A stretch of DNA of 25,108 nucleotides from Accumulibacter sp. (GCA_031274075.1 JAISQQ010000352.1:1-25108); one strand, 5' to 3'; counted from the first letter of the stretch, positions 1-7,835 are shown. The notes: generated from the sequence alone by a model not told the origin. Translations and numbers: made by a program.

Positions 1-1109
1 AACGCCACGGCCATGCCGTAGAGCAGGACCGCGGTCGCGCCGAAGAACAGATGGTAGGGAATGCGCATCGCGGCCAGCCGGAAAAGGAAAACGCCGGCGA
101 CCAGCAGCATGGCGGCGGCGGCAATCCCGGCGGCGATCGCCGGCGTCTGCCCGGCGCTGCCGGCGGCCAGGGCATAATAGAATAACACCGTTTCCGCGCC
201 TTCTCGATAGACGGCGAGGCAGGACGCGCCGCCGAGCGCGAACAGCGAGCCTGTGGACAGCGCCGAATCGATCCGCCCGGAGATCCACGCTTGCCAGCGC
301 CGGGCCTCGCACTTGGAAAACAGCCAGAAGCTCACGCTGCACAACACGCAGGCGGCGAGGATCATGGCCGCGCCCTCGATCACCACGCGCGAGGCCCCAG
401 CCGACTGGATCATGCCGGCCAGCACCCAGCCGGTGAGCAGCGACAGCGGCACGGCGACGCCGGCGCCGGCGTAGATCACCCACAGCCGGTCGGCGCCGCC
501 GGCGCGGCGCAGGTAGGCCGCCAGCGCCGCGACCACCAGCATCGCCTCGGCGCCTTCGCGCAGCAGGATCAGCAGCGATTGTACGAAGACCGGCCAGAAG
601 CCGTCCTCCCCGTCCTGCCCATACAGCGCGGCGGCGTCGAGCAGGCGGGCGCGCAGCGCTTGCCAGGCTTCGTCCAGTTCACCGGGTGGCACGCCGCGCA
701 TGGCCTGGCCGTTGACCCGGCCGAACAGTACCTCGATATCGTTCTTCAGCCTTGGCGACTTGATGCCCAGGTCGAGTTCCATCCCGGCGTTTTCGAAGAC
801 GTCGAAATACAGCCGCGAAAATTCCGCGCCGGTCGCCAGCCGCTTCTCGGGCGTATAGACGGCGACAGCGGCGTCGCCGCGCCGATGGATTTCCCCGATT
901 ACCGCCTTGCCGTCGACAGCGGCGGCCAGCGCGGCCGGAAGCAGGCAGGCGAATGCGAACAGCAACACGCCCAGGCGGGTTAACAGGTTTATCAGGCGAC
1001 AGGTAACAGGTGGCAGGTGACAGGAATTTGCGGCGCGAAGCGCCGGTAAACCCTGTTCCCTGCCACCTGATCCAGGCAGGGATTGAAGAAAGCGGAGAAA
1101 TGGATTCAT
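1..1109 (-). CDS. FTR1-family iron permease with N-terminal periplasmic domain (partial, 3' end outside the window)
   Basis: High-affinity iron permease of the inner membrane, most like the FtrC/FTR1 type with an extra periplasmic region before the permease. Reading from ATG at 1109 gives 369 codons with no stop up to the window edge. Two copies of the family's iron-binding REGxE motif are visible: REGAE at residues 184-188 within a membrane helix, and REGAE at 302-306. A hydrophobic signal-like stretch (about 44-64, ending AALAAA) precedes a periplasmic region of roughly 110 residues. Helices follow at about 174-200, 210-233, 242-265, 285-312 and 322-345. Residues about 10-43 are encoded by a heptad-repeat hairpin (982-1080), so the native N-terminus may have been replaced or extended. 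The start is the only in-frame ATG before the signal-like segment; no strong ribosome-binding site is seen, so initiation further in is possible. Family assignment is firm; the exact start is not. Confidence 0.9.
   Translation of the reverse strand, partial: MNPFLRFLQSLPGSGGREQGLPALRAANSCHLPPVTCRLINLLTRLGVLLFAFACLLPAALAAAVDGKAVIGEIHRRGDAAVAVYTPEKRLATGAEFSRLYFDVFENAGMELDLGIKSPRLKNDIEVLFGRVNGQAMRGVPPGELDEAWQALRARLLDAAALYGQDGEDGFWPVFVQSLLILLREGAEAMLVVAALAAYLRRAGGADRLWVIYAGAGVAVPLSLLTGWVLAGMIQSAGASRVVIEGAAMILAACVLCSVSFWLFSKCEARRWQAWISGRIDSALSTGSLFALGGASCLAVYREGAETVLFYYALAAGSAGQTPAIAAGIAAAAMLLVAGVFLFRLAAMRIPYHLFFGATAVLLYGMAVA
982..1080. repeat. Heptad hairpin element inside the 5' end of the FTR1 gene
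   Basis: The left arm consists of CAGG-type heptads (acaggtaacaggtggcagg) and the right arm of CTG-type heptads (ccctgccacctgatcc). They flank a GC palindrome, gcggcgcgaagcgccg, so the arms can pair around it. It is fully inside the open reading frame and supplies about 33 residues before the signal-like segment. Confidence 0.75.
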
Positions 1110-1117
1110 GATTTTCA

Positions 1118-1180
1118 GATTCCAGAGGACAGAAGACAGAGGACAGAAGACAGTCCAGTTACCGGGCGCTTCGCGTCCGC
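1118..1180. repeat. Heptad element upstream of the FTR1 gene
   Basis: Period-7 repeat (acagaggacagaagacag and variants) followed by the head sequence ccagttaccgggcgcttcgc. It is the same head and heptad combination as at 1433-1530. It lies 9 bases upstream of the FTR1 start codon, so it forms much of that gene's leader. Confidence 0.75.
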
Positions 1181-1432
1181 AAATCAATCTCCCTTCTCCT
1201 TTTGGGAGAGGGGCCGGGAGTGAGAGGGTGTTTCCCGTCATGGTTTTCAGAACCTGTTTTGGAAATTAGAAAGACATTTGAGAAGCAGAGGGATCATCCA
1301 GGGTAGGGCGCGCTCTCCGAGCGCGCCGGGGGGCGGCGGTTTCGGAGAAACCGCCCTACCATACCCCAGGGCGTGAATTGAGGTTTTTGGGATCTAAGCA
1401 TTTCTCGTACCCATTTTTTTAAAACAGCTTCT
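1181..1432. repeat. Repeat-derived intergenic DNA with a nested double hairpin at 1302-1360
   Basis: No gene is seen between the TgpA-like stop (1522) and the FTR1 start (1109). At 1189-1228 there is a ctcccttctccttttgggag hairpin of a kind common between genes in proteobacteria. At 1302-1360 a GGTAGGG...CCCTACC outer pair encloses two perfect hairpins: ggcgcgctc-tcc-gagcgcgcc (1307-1327) and ggcggtttc-gga-gaaaccgcc (1335-1355). The structure could act as a transcription terminator or mRNA 3' stabiliser for the gene upstream, although it lacks a classical T-run. Confidence 0.6.
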
Positions 1433-1530
1433 CAGAAGACAGAGGACAGTCCAGTTACCGGGCGCGAAGCGCCCGCAAGACTTACTGTCTTCTGTCCTCT
1501 GTCTTCTGTCCTCTGAACCTGTCATCTGAC
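1433..1530. repeat. Heptad hairpin element at the 3' end of the TgpA-like gene
   Basis: This is the clearest copy of the family. The left arm is agaagacagaggacagt, the centre is ccgggcgcgaagcgcccg, and the right arm is actgtcttctgtcctctg followed by more CTG-type heptads. The arms are complementary and the centre is itself a palindrome. The TgpA-like stop codon (1522-1524) lies inside the last heptads. Confidence 0.8.
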
Positions 1531-3657
1531 CGCTCTCATCAGGTTCATCAAATAGCGCGCCGCCTGTACGACGGTGGCGGGCCAGCGTTCGGGGGTGCGG
1601 CTGTAGCGCCAGCCGCTGTAGGCGTCGGCCAGGGGCTGCATGCCGATGGCGAGTTCGGGGCGCGCCTGGGCGACGCGGCGGGCGTACTGTTGCGGACACT
1701 CGGTGGGCATCGGCGGCAGGCCCTGGCGGGCGAGCAGGGCGCAGGCGCGCCGCCAGGCGCGCTGCGCCGGTGGCATGCGGTGGGCGGCGCGCCAGCGGCT
1801 GACGCCGATGCCGGCGAGCGCGGTCGCCGTCGCGGCGAACAGCGCGCCGAGCAGCAGCCACACCCAGGCGAAACCGCCGCCCTTGCCGGCCAGCAGCTCC
1901 ATCTGCCGTTCGGCGTCGAGGCGGACGATCCAGCGCCCGATCCAGTCGCCGAGCGCTTCGAGCCAGTCCGGTTTCCCGCCGAAGAGTTCTCCCCGGATTC
2001 TCGTCGCCGGCGCGCGCTCGGCGAAATCGCCGTCGGGCGGCCGGGCGGCGCGCTGCCGCTCCTCCGGGCGCGGGGCGGGCGCGGTGGCCGCCGCCGGTTC
2101 GGTGCGTTCCCTGGCCGCGGGCGAAGTGTCGACGCGCTTTTGCAGGGTGACGACGTCCACCGGGTCGATGCGCCGCCAGCCGCGCGCCTCGTCCCAGACT
2201 TCCGTCCAGGCATGGGCGTGGCTGCGCTTGACCACCACGTAGTCGGTCAGCGCCACCAGCTTGCCGCCGCGATAGCCGGTCACCAGCCGCGCCGGAACGC
2301 CGGCGGCGCGCATCAGGAAGACGAAGGCGCCGGCGAAGAATTCGGCGTTGCCGGCGCGCGTGTCGAACCAGAACGTGTCGAAGGCGTCCGCGCCCGGCGG
2401 CGTCTCGAAGTTGTCACGCACCCGATAGGCGCCCTCGACGAGCCGGATCAGCGCGGCGCGCGCGATCGCCTCGCTTGCGCCCGCGCCCCCGGCCCCGGCC
2501 TCATCGCGCAGTTCCGCGCCCAGCCGGCGCAGGCGGGGATTGCCCGCGGCGGGCAGGGCCAGCGCGCGGGCGCGCAGTTCCGGCGCGATCTCCGGCCGGT
2601 CGCTCCATTCCAGCCACGAAGTCAGGCCGTAGGTCATTTCCCGTTCCACCGGCGTATGCGAAATCACCTGCCAGTCCGGACCGATGAAGGCTTCGGCCGG
2701 CAGCGCCGACGGCAGGTCGAGCGCGTACAGCCAGGTTGCCCGGTGCGGCGACAGGCGCATCGTATAGCGCACCTCCTGCGCCTTTTGCGCCAGCCGCTCC
2801 TGGCCGAAGGCGCGCGCCGAACGCCAGCCTTGCGCCATGAAGCGGCGGCCGCTGCTGGCGATGTCCGAATTGAGCCGCCATTCCTCGCCGTCGAAGTCGT
2901 AGAACACCGGGCCGCGCCAGTACAACAGGGCGGTCGGCGGCACCCAGTCCTCGAATTCCGCGACCAGCACCGGCGTCGCGCCAGTCATCGCCGCGCCCGC
3001 CTGGGCCTGGCCCGGCTTCAGCGTGGCGGCGACGCCGAGTCCCTGCGGCGACTGGTCGAGGCCGACCGCCAGCGGCAGGCCGAAACTCAGGCCGATGTCC
3101 CAGAGCGGACCCGGAATGCGCGGAAAGAACACGAACAGCGCGCCGGCCAGCGGCAGCGCCAGCGTCAACTGGCGCAGCGGCGGCGACAGCGCGCGCCACA
3201 TCCCGGCCACCCCGGCCAGCCGGGCCGGACCCTGGCGCGCCGCGCCCGGCGGCGCTTCGCCCAAGGCGAGCAAGGCCGACAGCAAGGCCAGCGCCACCCA
3301 GGCCAGCGCCCAGCCCTCGTTCCAGTCGAGGCTGCCGATGGCCGTGGCGGTCAGCGCCGCGGCGATCACCAGGCTGTCCTCGCCGGCGCTCCGCGCCTCG
3401 GCCCATTTGAGCAGCAGCACGGTGAGCAGCGCGAGGCGCAGCGTATCGCTGGCGAACCATCCCCAGGCCGCGCCGGCGGCGGCGTACACGCCAAGCGCCA
3501 TCGCCAGGCCCAGCGTGGCGCTCCAGCGCCGGGGCGGCAGCCGGCGGCTGGCGGCCGACAGCAGCAGCACCGGCCAGGCGAGGACCGACAGCGTCGGCGC
3601 GTGCGCGGCGAGCATCACCGCCAGCAGCGCCGCCAGCGGCCGGGCGCGAACGCTCAT
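1522..3657 (-). CDS. TgpA/DUF3488-type membrane transglutaminase-like protein lacking the catalytic Cys
   Basis: Inner-membrane protein of 711 residues, the usual size and layout for TgpA. It has a block of N-terminal membrane helices (about 8-180), a large periplasmic domain with a transglutaminase core (about 400-510), another helix at about 575-600 and a DUF4129-like cytoplasmic tail. The core is easily recognised: FVFLMRAAGVPARLVTGY (446-462), HAWTEVW with the expected catalytic His (482), and RIDPV with the expected Asp (498). The nucleophile region, normally G-F-C-E-H-Y, reads G-N-A-E-F-F, which places Ala at 438 where Cys is expected. ATG at 3657 follows a good GGAGGAT ribosome-binding site. 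It is the third gene of the common MoxR - DUF58 - TgpA set. The protein is probably enzymatically dead or acts as a binding or scaffold protein; a cloning-free sequencing error would need two base changes in the codon, which is unlikely. Confidence 0.9.
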   Translation of the reverse strand: MSVRARPLAALLAVMLAAHAPTLSVLAWPVLLLSAASRRLPPRRWSATLGLAMALGVYAAAGAAWGWFASDTLRLALLTVLLLKWAEARSAGEDSLVIAAALTATAIGSLDWNEGWALAWVALALLSALLALGEAPPGAARQGPARLAGVAGMWRALSPPLRQLTLALPLAGALFVFFPRIPGPLWDIGLSFGLPLAVGLDQSPQGLGVAATLKPGQAQAGAAMTGATPVLVAEFEDWVPPTALLYWRGPVFYDFDGEEWRLNSDIASSGRRFMAQGWRSARAFGQERLAQKAQEVRYTMRLSPHRATWLYALDLPSALPAEAFIGPDWQVISHTPVEREMTYGLTSWLEWSDRPEIAPELRARALALPAAGNPRLRRLGAELRDEAGAGGAGASEAIARAALIRLVEGAYRVRDNFETPPGADAFDTFWFDTRAGNAEFFAGAFVFLMRAAGVPARLVTGYRGGKLVALTDYVVVKRSHAHAWTEVWDEARGWRRIDPVDVVTLQKRVDTSPAARERTEPAAATAPAPRPEERQRAARPPDGDFAERAPATRIRGELFGGKPDWLEALGDWIGRWIVRLDAERQMELLAGKGGGFAWVWLLLGALFAATATALAGIGVSRWRAAHRMPPAQRAWRRACALLARQGLPPMPTECPQQYARRVAQARPELAIGMQPLADAYSGWRYSRTPERWPATVVQAARYLMNLMRAVR

Positions 3658-3921
3658 CAGACGATCCTCCCCAATCCCGCCCCCGACCCCTGAGAAGCCG
3701 TTTGCGATCTTCTCTCCGAAAGCGCGGGAATCCTACCCAAGCCCATCATGAAAACCTCTCTCCGAACCCCGCGCTCCCCAGGGCCATCGCACGCTCTCCA
3801 TGAACGTAAAGTCGACCGGTGCGCGTGAAAACAGCGACGGTTCGGTAGGGCGGGATGCATCGACAGGTTCTGCCCCCTGACACATGCCACCCGCCACCTG
3901 ATCCCTGACATGCGATCCTCC
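3658..3921. repeat. Gene-free spacer made of repeats between the DUF58 and TgpA-like genes
   Basis: The segment 3692-3780 is an imperfect direct copy of 4996-5105; both carry gtttgcgatcttct and cctctctccga. Reading the minus strand, 3788-3842 contains the block with ccgtcgctgttttcacgcgc and gtcgactttacgttcatgga, which recurs on the plus strand at 15350-15413 and 15500-15554. Heptads begin at about 3863. The frames open here translate repeat sequence and show no family features. Confidence 0.7.
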
Positions 3922-3997
3922 TCAATCCAGCCCCCTGACACCTGACATCTGATCCCTGATCCCTGGCATCTGCTCCCTGACCTCTGACCCCTGATCC
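3863..3997. repeat. Long heptad array overlapping the 3' end of the DUF58 gene
   Basis: A run of period-7 units CTGACAC, CTGACAT, CTGATCC, CTGATCC, CTGGCAT, CTGCTCC, CTGACCT, CTGACCC, CTGATCC is read on the plus strand at about 3934-3996, with more scattered units from 3863. On the minus strand it encodes the last 22 or so residues of the DUF58 protein. Confidence 0.8.
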
Positions 3998-4932
3998 GCC
4001 GCGTCGAAGCGCGCCAGCGCCGACAGGCAGGCCGCCTGGTGGTCGGCGCCGCGGCGCGGCGCGAAGCGCAGGTGTCCGAGCCGCAGGCCGTATTCCAGTC
4101 CGTCGCGCTGCGCGGCGAGAATCCACGCGCTCAGTTGCGACAGGCGCGCCTCGGCGTCGCCCTGCGTCTGTTCCCAGCGCAGCCACAGCGCTTCACCGCC
4201 CTGCGCGCCGTCGAACTGGTTCACCACCAGTTGCCCGCTGCGTCCGTAAACCCGCCAGTTGATACGCCGCGTCGGGTCGCCGGGCGCGTAGCGGCGCACG
4301 CCCTGGAAGTTGTCGGCGGCGAACTGGCGGTGCGCCGGCACCGGCGCGGCCAGCGGCAGCGGCGCTTCGCCTGCGGGCGCCGGATAGACCAGCGCCTCCA
4401 TCGCCGGCAGGGCGACGCGCCGCCGCCACAGCCCGAACGGATAACTGGAAGCGAGCGTCAACGGGCCGGCCAGGTGCACGCCGCGGCGCGGCGCGGGCAC
4501 GCCGGCTTCCAGGCGCGCGTCCGAGCCGGGGGCGAGATCGACAGCCTCCGAAACCTCGCTGCCGGCGTGCAGCCGCAAGGCCCTGCGGCGGATTCCGGCG
4601 GTTTCCGCCAGCGTGCCGCCGACGCCGATGCGCTCGCCGGCGAACACCGGCGCGGGCGCGGCGGGATGCCACAGCAGGCCGCGCAGGTTGCGCCAGCACA
4701 GCCAGGCCGCTTGCAGCCACAGCGAAAGCATGACGAAGGCCAGGGCGAAGATCAGGTTGTTGCCGTAGTTGATGGCGGTAGCCAGCAGCGCGATCACCGC
4801 CGCCAGCCAGTACGCCCCGGCGCGGGTCGGCCGCAGCCCGCGCCGCCGGGGACCGCCGCGCGCCAACCCCCAGGGCCGCCAGGGGGCGCGCGAGCCGCCA
4901 GATTCATCCATCCGTATTGCGTCGCTATTCAT
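3922..4932 (-). CDS. DUF58 domain protein, partner of MoxR
   Basis: Membrane-anchored protein of 336 residues. Arg-rich N-terminus, then two hydrophobic helices (about 40-58 and 60-80), then a soluble region. The DUF58 signature is present at about 212-240: RRYAPGDPTRRINWRVYGRS, followed by LVVNQF. DUF58 proteins are usually encoded beside MoxR AAA+ ATPases and TgpA-type transglutaminases and are thought to act with them in assembly or chaperone-like functions at the envelope; that role is by analogy. ATG at 4932 was chosen because GGAG lies a suitable distance upstream; the TTG one codon further up is less likely. The last 22 residues (SEVREQMPGIRDQMSGVRGL) are encoded by heptad repeats, so the natural C-terminus has probably been replaced or extended. 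Confidence 0.88.
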   Translation of the reverse strand: MNSDAIRMDESGGSRAPWRPWGLARGGPRRRGLRPTRAGAYWLAAVIALLATAINYGNNLIFALAFVMLSLWLQAAWLCWRNLRGLLWHPAAPAPVFAGERIGVGGTLAETAGIRRRALRLHAGSEVSEAVDLAPGSDARLEAGVPAPRRGVHLAGPLTLASSYPFGLWRRRVALPAMEALVYPAPAGEAPLPLAAPVPAHRQFAADNFQGVRRYAPGDPTRRINWRVYGRSGQLVVNQFDGAQGGEALWLRWEQTQGDAEARLSQLSAWILAAQRDGLEYGLRLGHLRFAPRRGADHQAACLSALARFDAADQGSEVREQMPGIRDQMSGVRGLD

Positions 4933-4970
4933 CAAAAACCGACTCCGCTTGGAAACCTCCCCTTCATGGG
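4928..4970 (-). promoter_or_regulatory. Repeated leader with ribosome-binding site of the DUF58 gene
   Basis: About 37 bases covering the start codon, GGAG site and upstream leader match the region at 7831-7868 in front of the DUF1111 gene with about four mismatches. On the minus strand both read ttccaagcggag, a short gap, then tttttgatgaa, where atg is the start codon. Two unrelated genes sharing this sequence points to a mobile or regulatory leader. Confidence 0.6.
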
Positions 4971-5279
4971 GACAAATCCCGCCCGGGAGGGGCGTGGGAA
5001 GCTGTTTGCGATCTTCTTTCCGGGAGCGCGGGTATCTTGAAGACCATTATGAAAGCCTCTCTCCGAGTGAAAGCCTTTCTCCGAGCCGCCTCTGGGAGTG
5101 CGGGCACCCGCTCCGCCTTTGACCCGCGCCATGACACGGCCACCGCCGTTGCGGGGCGGAAGCCCCGCGCTCCCAGGAAAAGCGCAAACTCCCGTGCCTT
5201 CGTCCAGCCCGCCGGACGTGGATTGAAACGTGGCAAGTTTCGATACCCGACACCTGACACCTGACACCCGATCCCCGAC
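4971..5279. repeat. Gene-free repeat spacer between the MoxR and DUF58 genes
   Basis: Components in order: the direct repeat copy at 4996-5105 (partner 3692-3780); a GGGAGCG-family element at about 5092-5174 with intact right arm gccgttgcggggcggaagcc and a decayed left arm; a solitary CRISPR-repeat-like unit at 5198-5229; and heptads at 5243-5279 that reach the MoxR stop codon. The short frames open in this region translate repeat DNA only. Confidence 0.7.
5198..5229 (+). repeat. Solitary sequence resembling a type I-C CRISPR repeat
   Basis: 32 bases ending in gccggacgtggattgaaac, the 3' tail typical of type I-C repeats, preceded by a GC-rich inverted repeat (gtccagc/gccggac, one mismatch). 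A close copy lies at 7913-7944. No second repeat at spacer distance and no cas genes are seen, so this is not an array. Confidence 0.5.
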
Positions 5280-6224
5280 TCACGGCAGCGCCACCGCGTC
5301 GAGGATGGCCTGGGCGTGGTTTTCCGCCAGGCGCGCGTCGCCGTGGCCGAGGCGGTGCATGGCGACGTGCGGGAAAATCGTGCGCACGTCCTCGGGCAGC
5401 GCGTGATCGCGCCCGGCCAGCAGCGCCCAGGCGCGGGCGGCGGCGAGTACGGCCAGCGCGCCGCGCGGCGACAGGCCGAAGGCCAATCCGGCGGCGTGGC
5501 GCGTATGCTCGGCCAGCGCGCGCACGTATTTGAGCAGCGCCTCGCTGGCATGCACCCGGCGCGCCTGCCCTTGCAGCGCGCGCAGGGCGCTGGCGTCCGC
5601 CAGCGGCGGCAGCCGTTCCAGCAGTTCGCGCCGGTCTTCGCCGCGCAGCAGCTCCAATTCGGCCTCGGCGTCCGGGTAGCCGAGCGCAAGGCGCATCAGG
5701 AAGCGGTCGAGCTGCGCTTCCGGCAGCGGGTTGGTGGACAGGTGGTCGACCGGGTTCTGGGTGGCGATGACGAAGAACGGCTCGGGCAGCGGGCGGGTCA
5801 GGCCCTCGCTGCTCACCTGCCGTTCCTCCATCGCTTCGAGCAAGGCCGACTGCGTTTTCGGCGAAGCGCGGTTGATCTCGTCGGCGAGCAGCAACTGGGT
5901 GAAGATCGGGCCGGGATGGAAGACGAATTCGGCGCGTTCGCGCTCGAAGATGGCGGCGCCCGTGAGATCGCCCGGCAGCATGTCGTTGGTGAACTGCACG
6001 CGCTTGAATTCGAGGCCGAGCGCCCGCGCCAGCGCGTGCGCCAGCACCGTCTTGCCCATGCCGGGCAGATCCTCGATCAGCAAATGCCCGCGGGCGATCA
6101 GGCAGGCCAACGCCAGGCGCACCGCCCGCGGCTTGCCGAGGAGGATGCCGTCGATGCGCGCGGCGGCGTCGGCGAGGGCGCTGTCGCGCCCGCTTTGCGG
6201 CGGATTCGGATTCGGATCGTTCAT
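5280..6224 (-). CDS. MoxR-family AAA+ ATPase
   Basis: Cytoplasmic AAA+ ATPase of 314 residues, the normal length for MoxR proteins. Walker A is DLPGMGKT (52-59), Walker B is LLLADE (111-116) within the highly conserved ADEINRASPKTQSALLEAM segment, sensor 1 is FVIATQNP (151-158), and LPEAQLDRF (167-175) follows. The C-terminal lid region contains SPRGALAVLAAARAWALLAGRD. MoxR ATPases act as chaperones or maturation factors, typically with a DUF58 partner, which is the next gene here. ATG at 6224 has AAGG about eight bases upstream; a TTG seven codons earlier could also be read but is less likely. The stop codon is followed within a few bases by heptad repeats. Confidence 0.95.
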   Translation of the reverse strand: MNDPNPNPPQSGRDSALADAAARIDGILLGKPRAVRLALACLIARGHLLIEDLPGMGKTVLAHALARALGLEFKRVQFTNDMLPGDLTGAAIFERERAEFVFHPGPIFTQLLLADEINRASPKTQSALLEAMEERQVSSEGLTRPLPEPFFVIATQNPVDHLSTNPLPEAQLDRFLMRLALGYPDAEAELELLRGEDRRELLERLPPLADASALRALQGQARRVHASEALLKYVRALAEHTRHAAGLAFGLSPRGALAVLAAARAWALLAGRDHALPEDVRTIFPHVAMHRLGHGDARLAENHAQAILDAVALP

Positions 6225-6341
6225 AAATGCCTTGTTCGGTGGCAAATGTCGGGTTGAAGAAACACTGGAAACAAGCCCTGGACCGTCATTCCTTTGGTCG
6301 CCGCGATCCAGGAGCGTCGGTTCCGGCGCGAAGCGTCGCGA
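6225..6341. repeat. Short gene-free spacer with REP-like palindromes
   Basis: 117 bases between the DUF1111 stop and the MoxR start. It contains gtcattcctttggtcgccgc and ggttccggcgcgaagcgtcg, resembling worn REP-type units. No promoter could be defined with confidence. Confidence 0.4.
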
Positions 6342-7835
6342 TTACAGCGATTCCAGAAAGCGGATCAGCATGGCGCGTTCCTCGCGGCTCAAGTCCATAA
6401 AACGTTTTTTGGCCGCGGCGGCTTCGCCGTCGTGCCAGAGGATGGCTTCCTGAAAACCGCGCGCGCGCTGGTCGTGCAGGAAATTCGTATGGTGGTTGCT
6501 GCGTTCGGTGAGGCCAATGCCCCACAGCGGCGGGGTACGCCATTCCTGCGCCGTCGCTTCGCCATCCGGACGGCCGCTCAGTCCCGGTCCCATGTCGTGC
6601 AGCAGCAGGTCGGTATACGGGTGGATGGTCTGGTTACGCAGGCGCTTGATCGGATGCGTATCTCCCGTCTTTACCGTATCGACGTGGCAGACGTTGCAGC
6701 GGGACTGTTGGAACAATTCTTCGCCCCGCAGCACCATCGGGTCGTCGAGATTGCGCCGCGCCGGCACGGCGAGCAACTGGAGATAGATCGTCAAGTCCTC
6801 GAGCTGTTTCGCCGACAATTCCGGTTCCTCCGGCGTGCCGCCGTGTTTTGCCGCCGCGCATTCCTTCTGGTGCGGCAGGCAGCCCTCATGACGGTATATG
6901 GGACTGGTGACGCCCATGTCGTTGAAGGAGGCGCCGGCGGCCTGCGCGCGCAGGCTCGGTTCGTTGGCCTTGAGCGAGAAACGGCCAAGCACGCGCTTGC
7001 CGCTTCCCGGGTCGGTAAGGTAATTGGGCTTGCCGGACACCTCGTCCGGATCGTTTCGCTGCTCTTCGGCGAAGCCGAGCAGGGTGCTATCGGCGATGGC
7101 TTCGAGCAAGCCGCCGCCATGCGCCGGCGGCGACGTGCGCGCCTCGATGATCGTATCGGCAGGCAGGGGGCCGTGCGCGAGATCGGTGACGCGGAAATTC
7201 GGCTGACGCAATGTATAGGTCTCGCCATCGGGAAACTGACCAGGAATTTCCTCCCAGTCGATGTGTCCCTTGCCCTCCGGCGGCACACCGGCGATTGCCC
7301 GGTCGTGCAACTGGTGGTGATAGCCTTCCGGTGGTTTCCAGCCGCCCTTGCCGTCCGGCACAGAGAGACGCAGGAACATGCCCAACATCTCGTCGCCGCT
7401 GGCGTAGGGGCGTTCGACGCGCCCGTCGCGGAAGTGGCATTCGGCGCAGCCGCTGGCGTTGAACAGCGGCCCAAGCCCGCGCCGGCGCGTGCCGCCGACG
7501 TTACTGACCTGCGAGGCGGTGGTGCCGTCGCCCGGAATGAAGTTCTTGTCGAAAATGCCGTCGCCGTCCTCGAAGATCGCTTCGTATTGCCACGGCAGGT
7601 TGTTCGGCGACTGCGCGAAAGGCTGAAAACCCGTGTGGAAGACGGTCATGTCGCCGCCGGACAGCGCGCGTGGATCGGCCTGGGTGAAATAACTCATGTC
7701 TTCGTCGCCATAGCCGTCGCGCCAGGCGTACTGCGTCTTCCACCAGGCGGCGGCGAGGGCGCCGCCGGCGAGGAGCAGCGCGGCGAGGTAGAACGGCAGG
7801 CGGCGTTTGATTTGGAGCAAGGATCGGATGTTCAT
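6342..7835 (-). CDS. DUF1111 diheme oxidoreductase (DHOR family, COG3488)
   Basis: Periplasmic, probably membrane-anchored c-type cytochrome of 497 residues. An uncleaved-looking signal anchor (KRR then LPFYLAALLLAGGALAAAWW, about 10-32) places the rest in the periplasm. Two heme c motifs are visible, CAECH (130-134) and CNVCH (380-384), the spacing expected for the DUF1111 family. Typical segments include RRGLGPLFN before the first heme, and RTPPLWGIG with HDQRARGFQEAILWHDGEA near the C-terminus. Members of the family are often called thiol oxidoreductases or putative peroxidases; the true substrate is not established. They frequently occur with other metal or iron uptake genes, which fits the FTR1 and P19-like genes in this window. 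ATG at 7835 is used because GGAGG lies a good distance upstream; longer frames extend into a repeat. Confidence 0.92.
   Translation of the reverse strand: MNIRSLLQIKRRLPFYLAALLLAGGALAAAWWKTQYAWRDGYGDEDMSYFTQADPRALSGGDMTVFHTGFQPFAQSPNNLPWQYEAIFEDGDGIFDKNFIPGDGTTASQVSNVGGTRRRGLGPLFNASGCAECHFRDGRVERPYASGDEMLGMFLRLSVPDGKGGWKPPEGYHHQLHDRAIAGVPPEGKGHIDWEEIPGQFPDGETYTLRQPNFRVTDLAHGPLPADTIIEARTSPPAHGGGLLEAIADSTLLGFAEEQRNDPDEVSGKPNYLTDPGSGKRVLGRFSLKANEPSLRAQAAGASFNDMGVTSPIYRHEGCLPHQKECAAAKHGGTPEEPELSAKQLEDLTIYLQLLAVPARRNLDDPMVLRGEELFQQSRCNVCHVDTVKTGDTHPIKRLRNQTIHPYTDLLLHDMGPGLSGRPDGEATAQEWRTPPLWGIGLTERSNHHTNFLHDQRARGFQEAILWHDGEAAAAKKRFMDLSREERAMLIRFLESL

Noticed and set aside
291..983. Plus-strand frame over the left end
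   Set aside because: Antisense to the FTR1 gene, whose paired REGxE motifs and helices are unambiguous.
1690..3693. Long plus-strand open frame opposite the TgpA-like gene
   Set aside because: It is antisense to a gene with clear family motifs, rich in Arg/Gln/Gly as expected from the reverse of a GC-rich gene, and shows no recognisable domain.
3657..3941. Small minus-strand gene between the DUF58 and TgpA-like genes
   Set aside because: The frame consists of heptads and dispersed repeats, with no conserved features.
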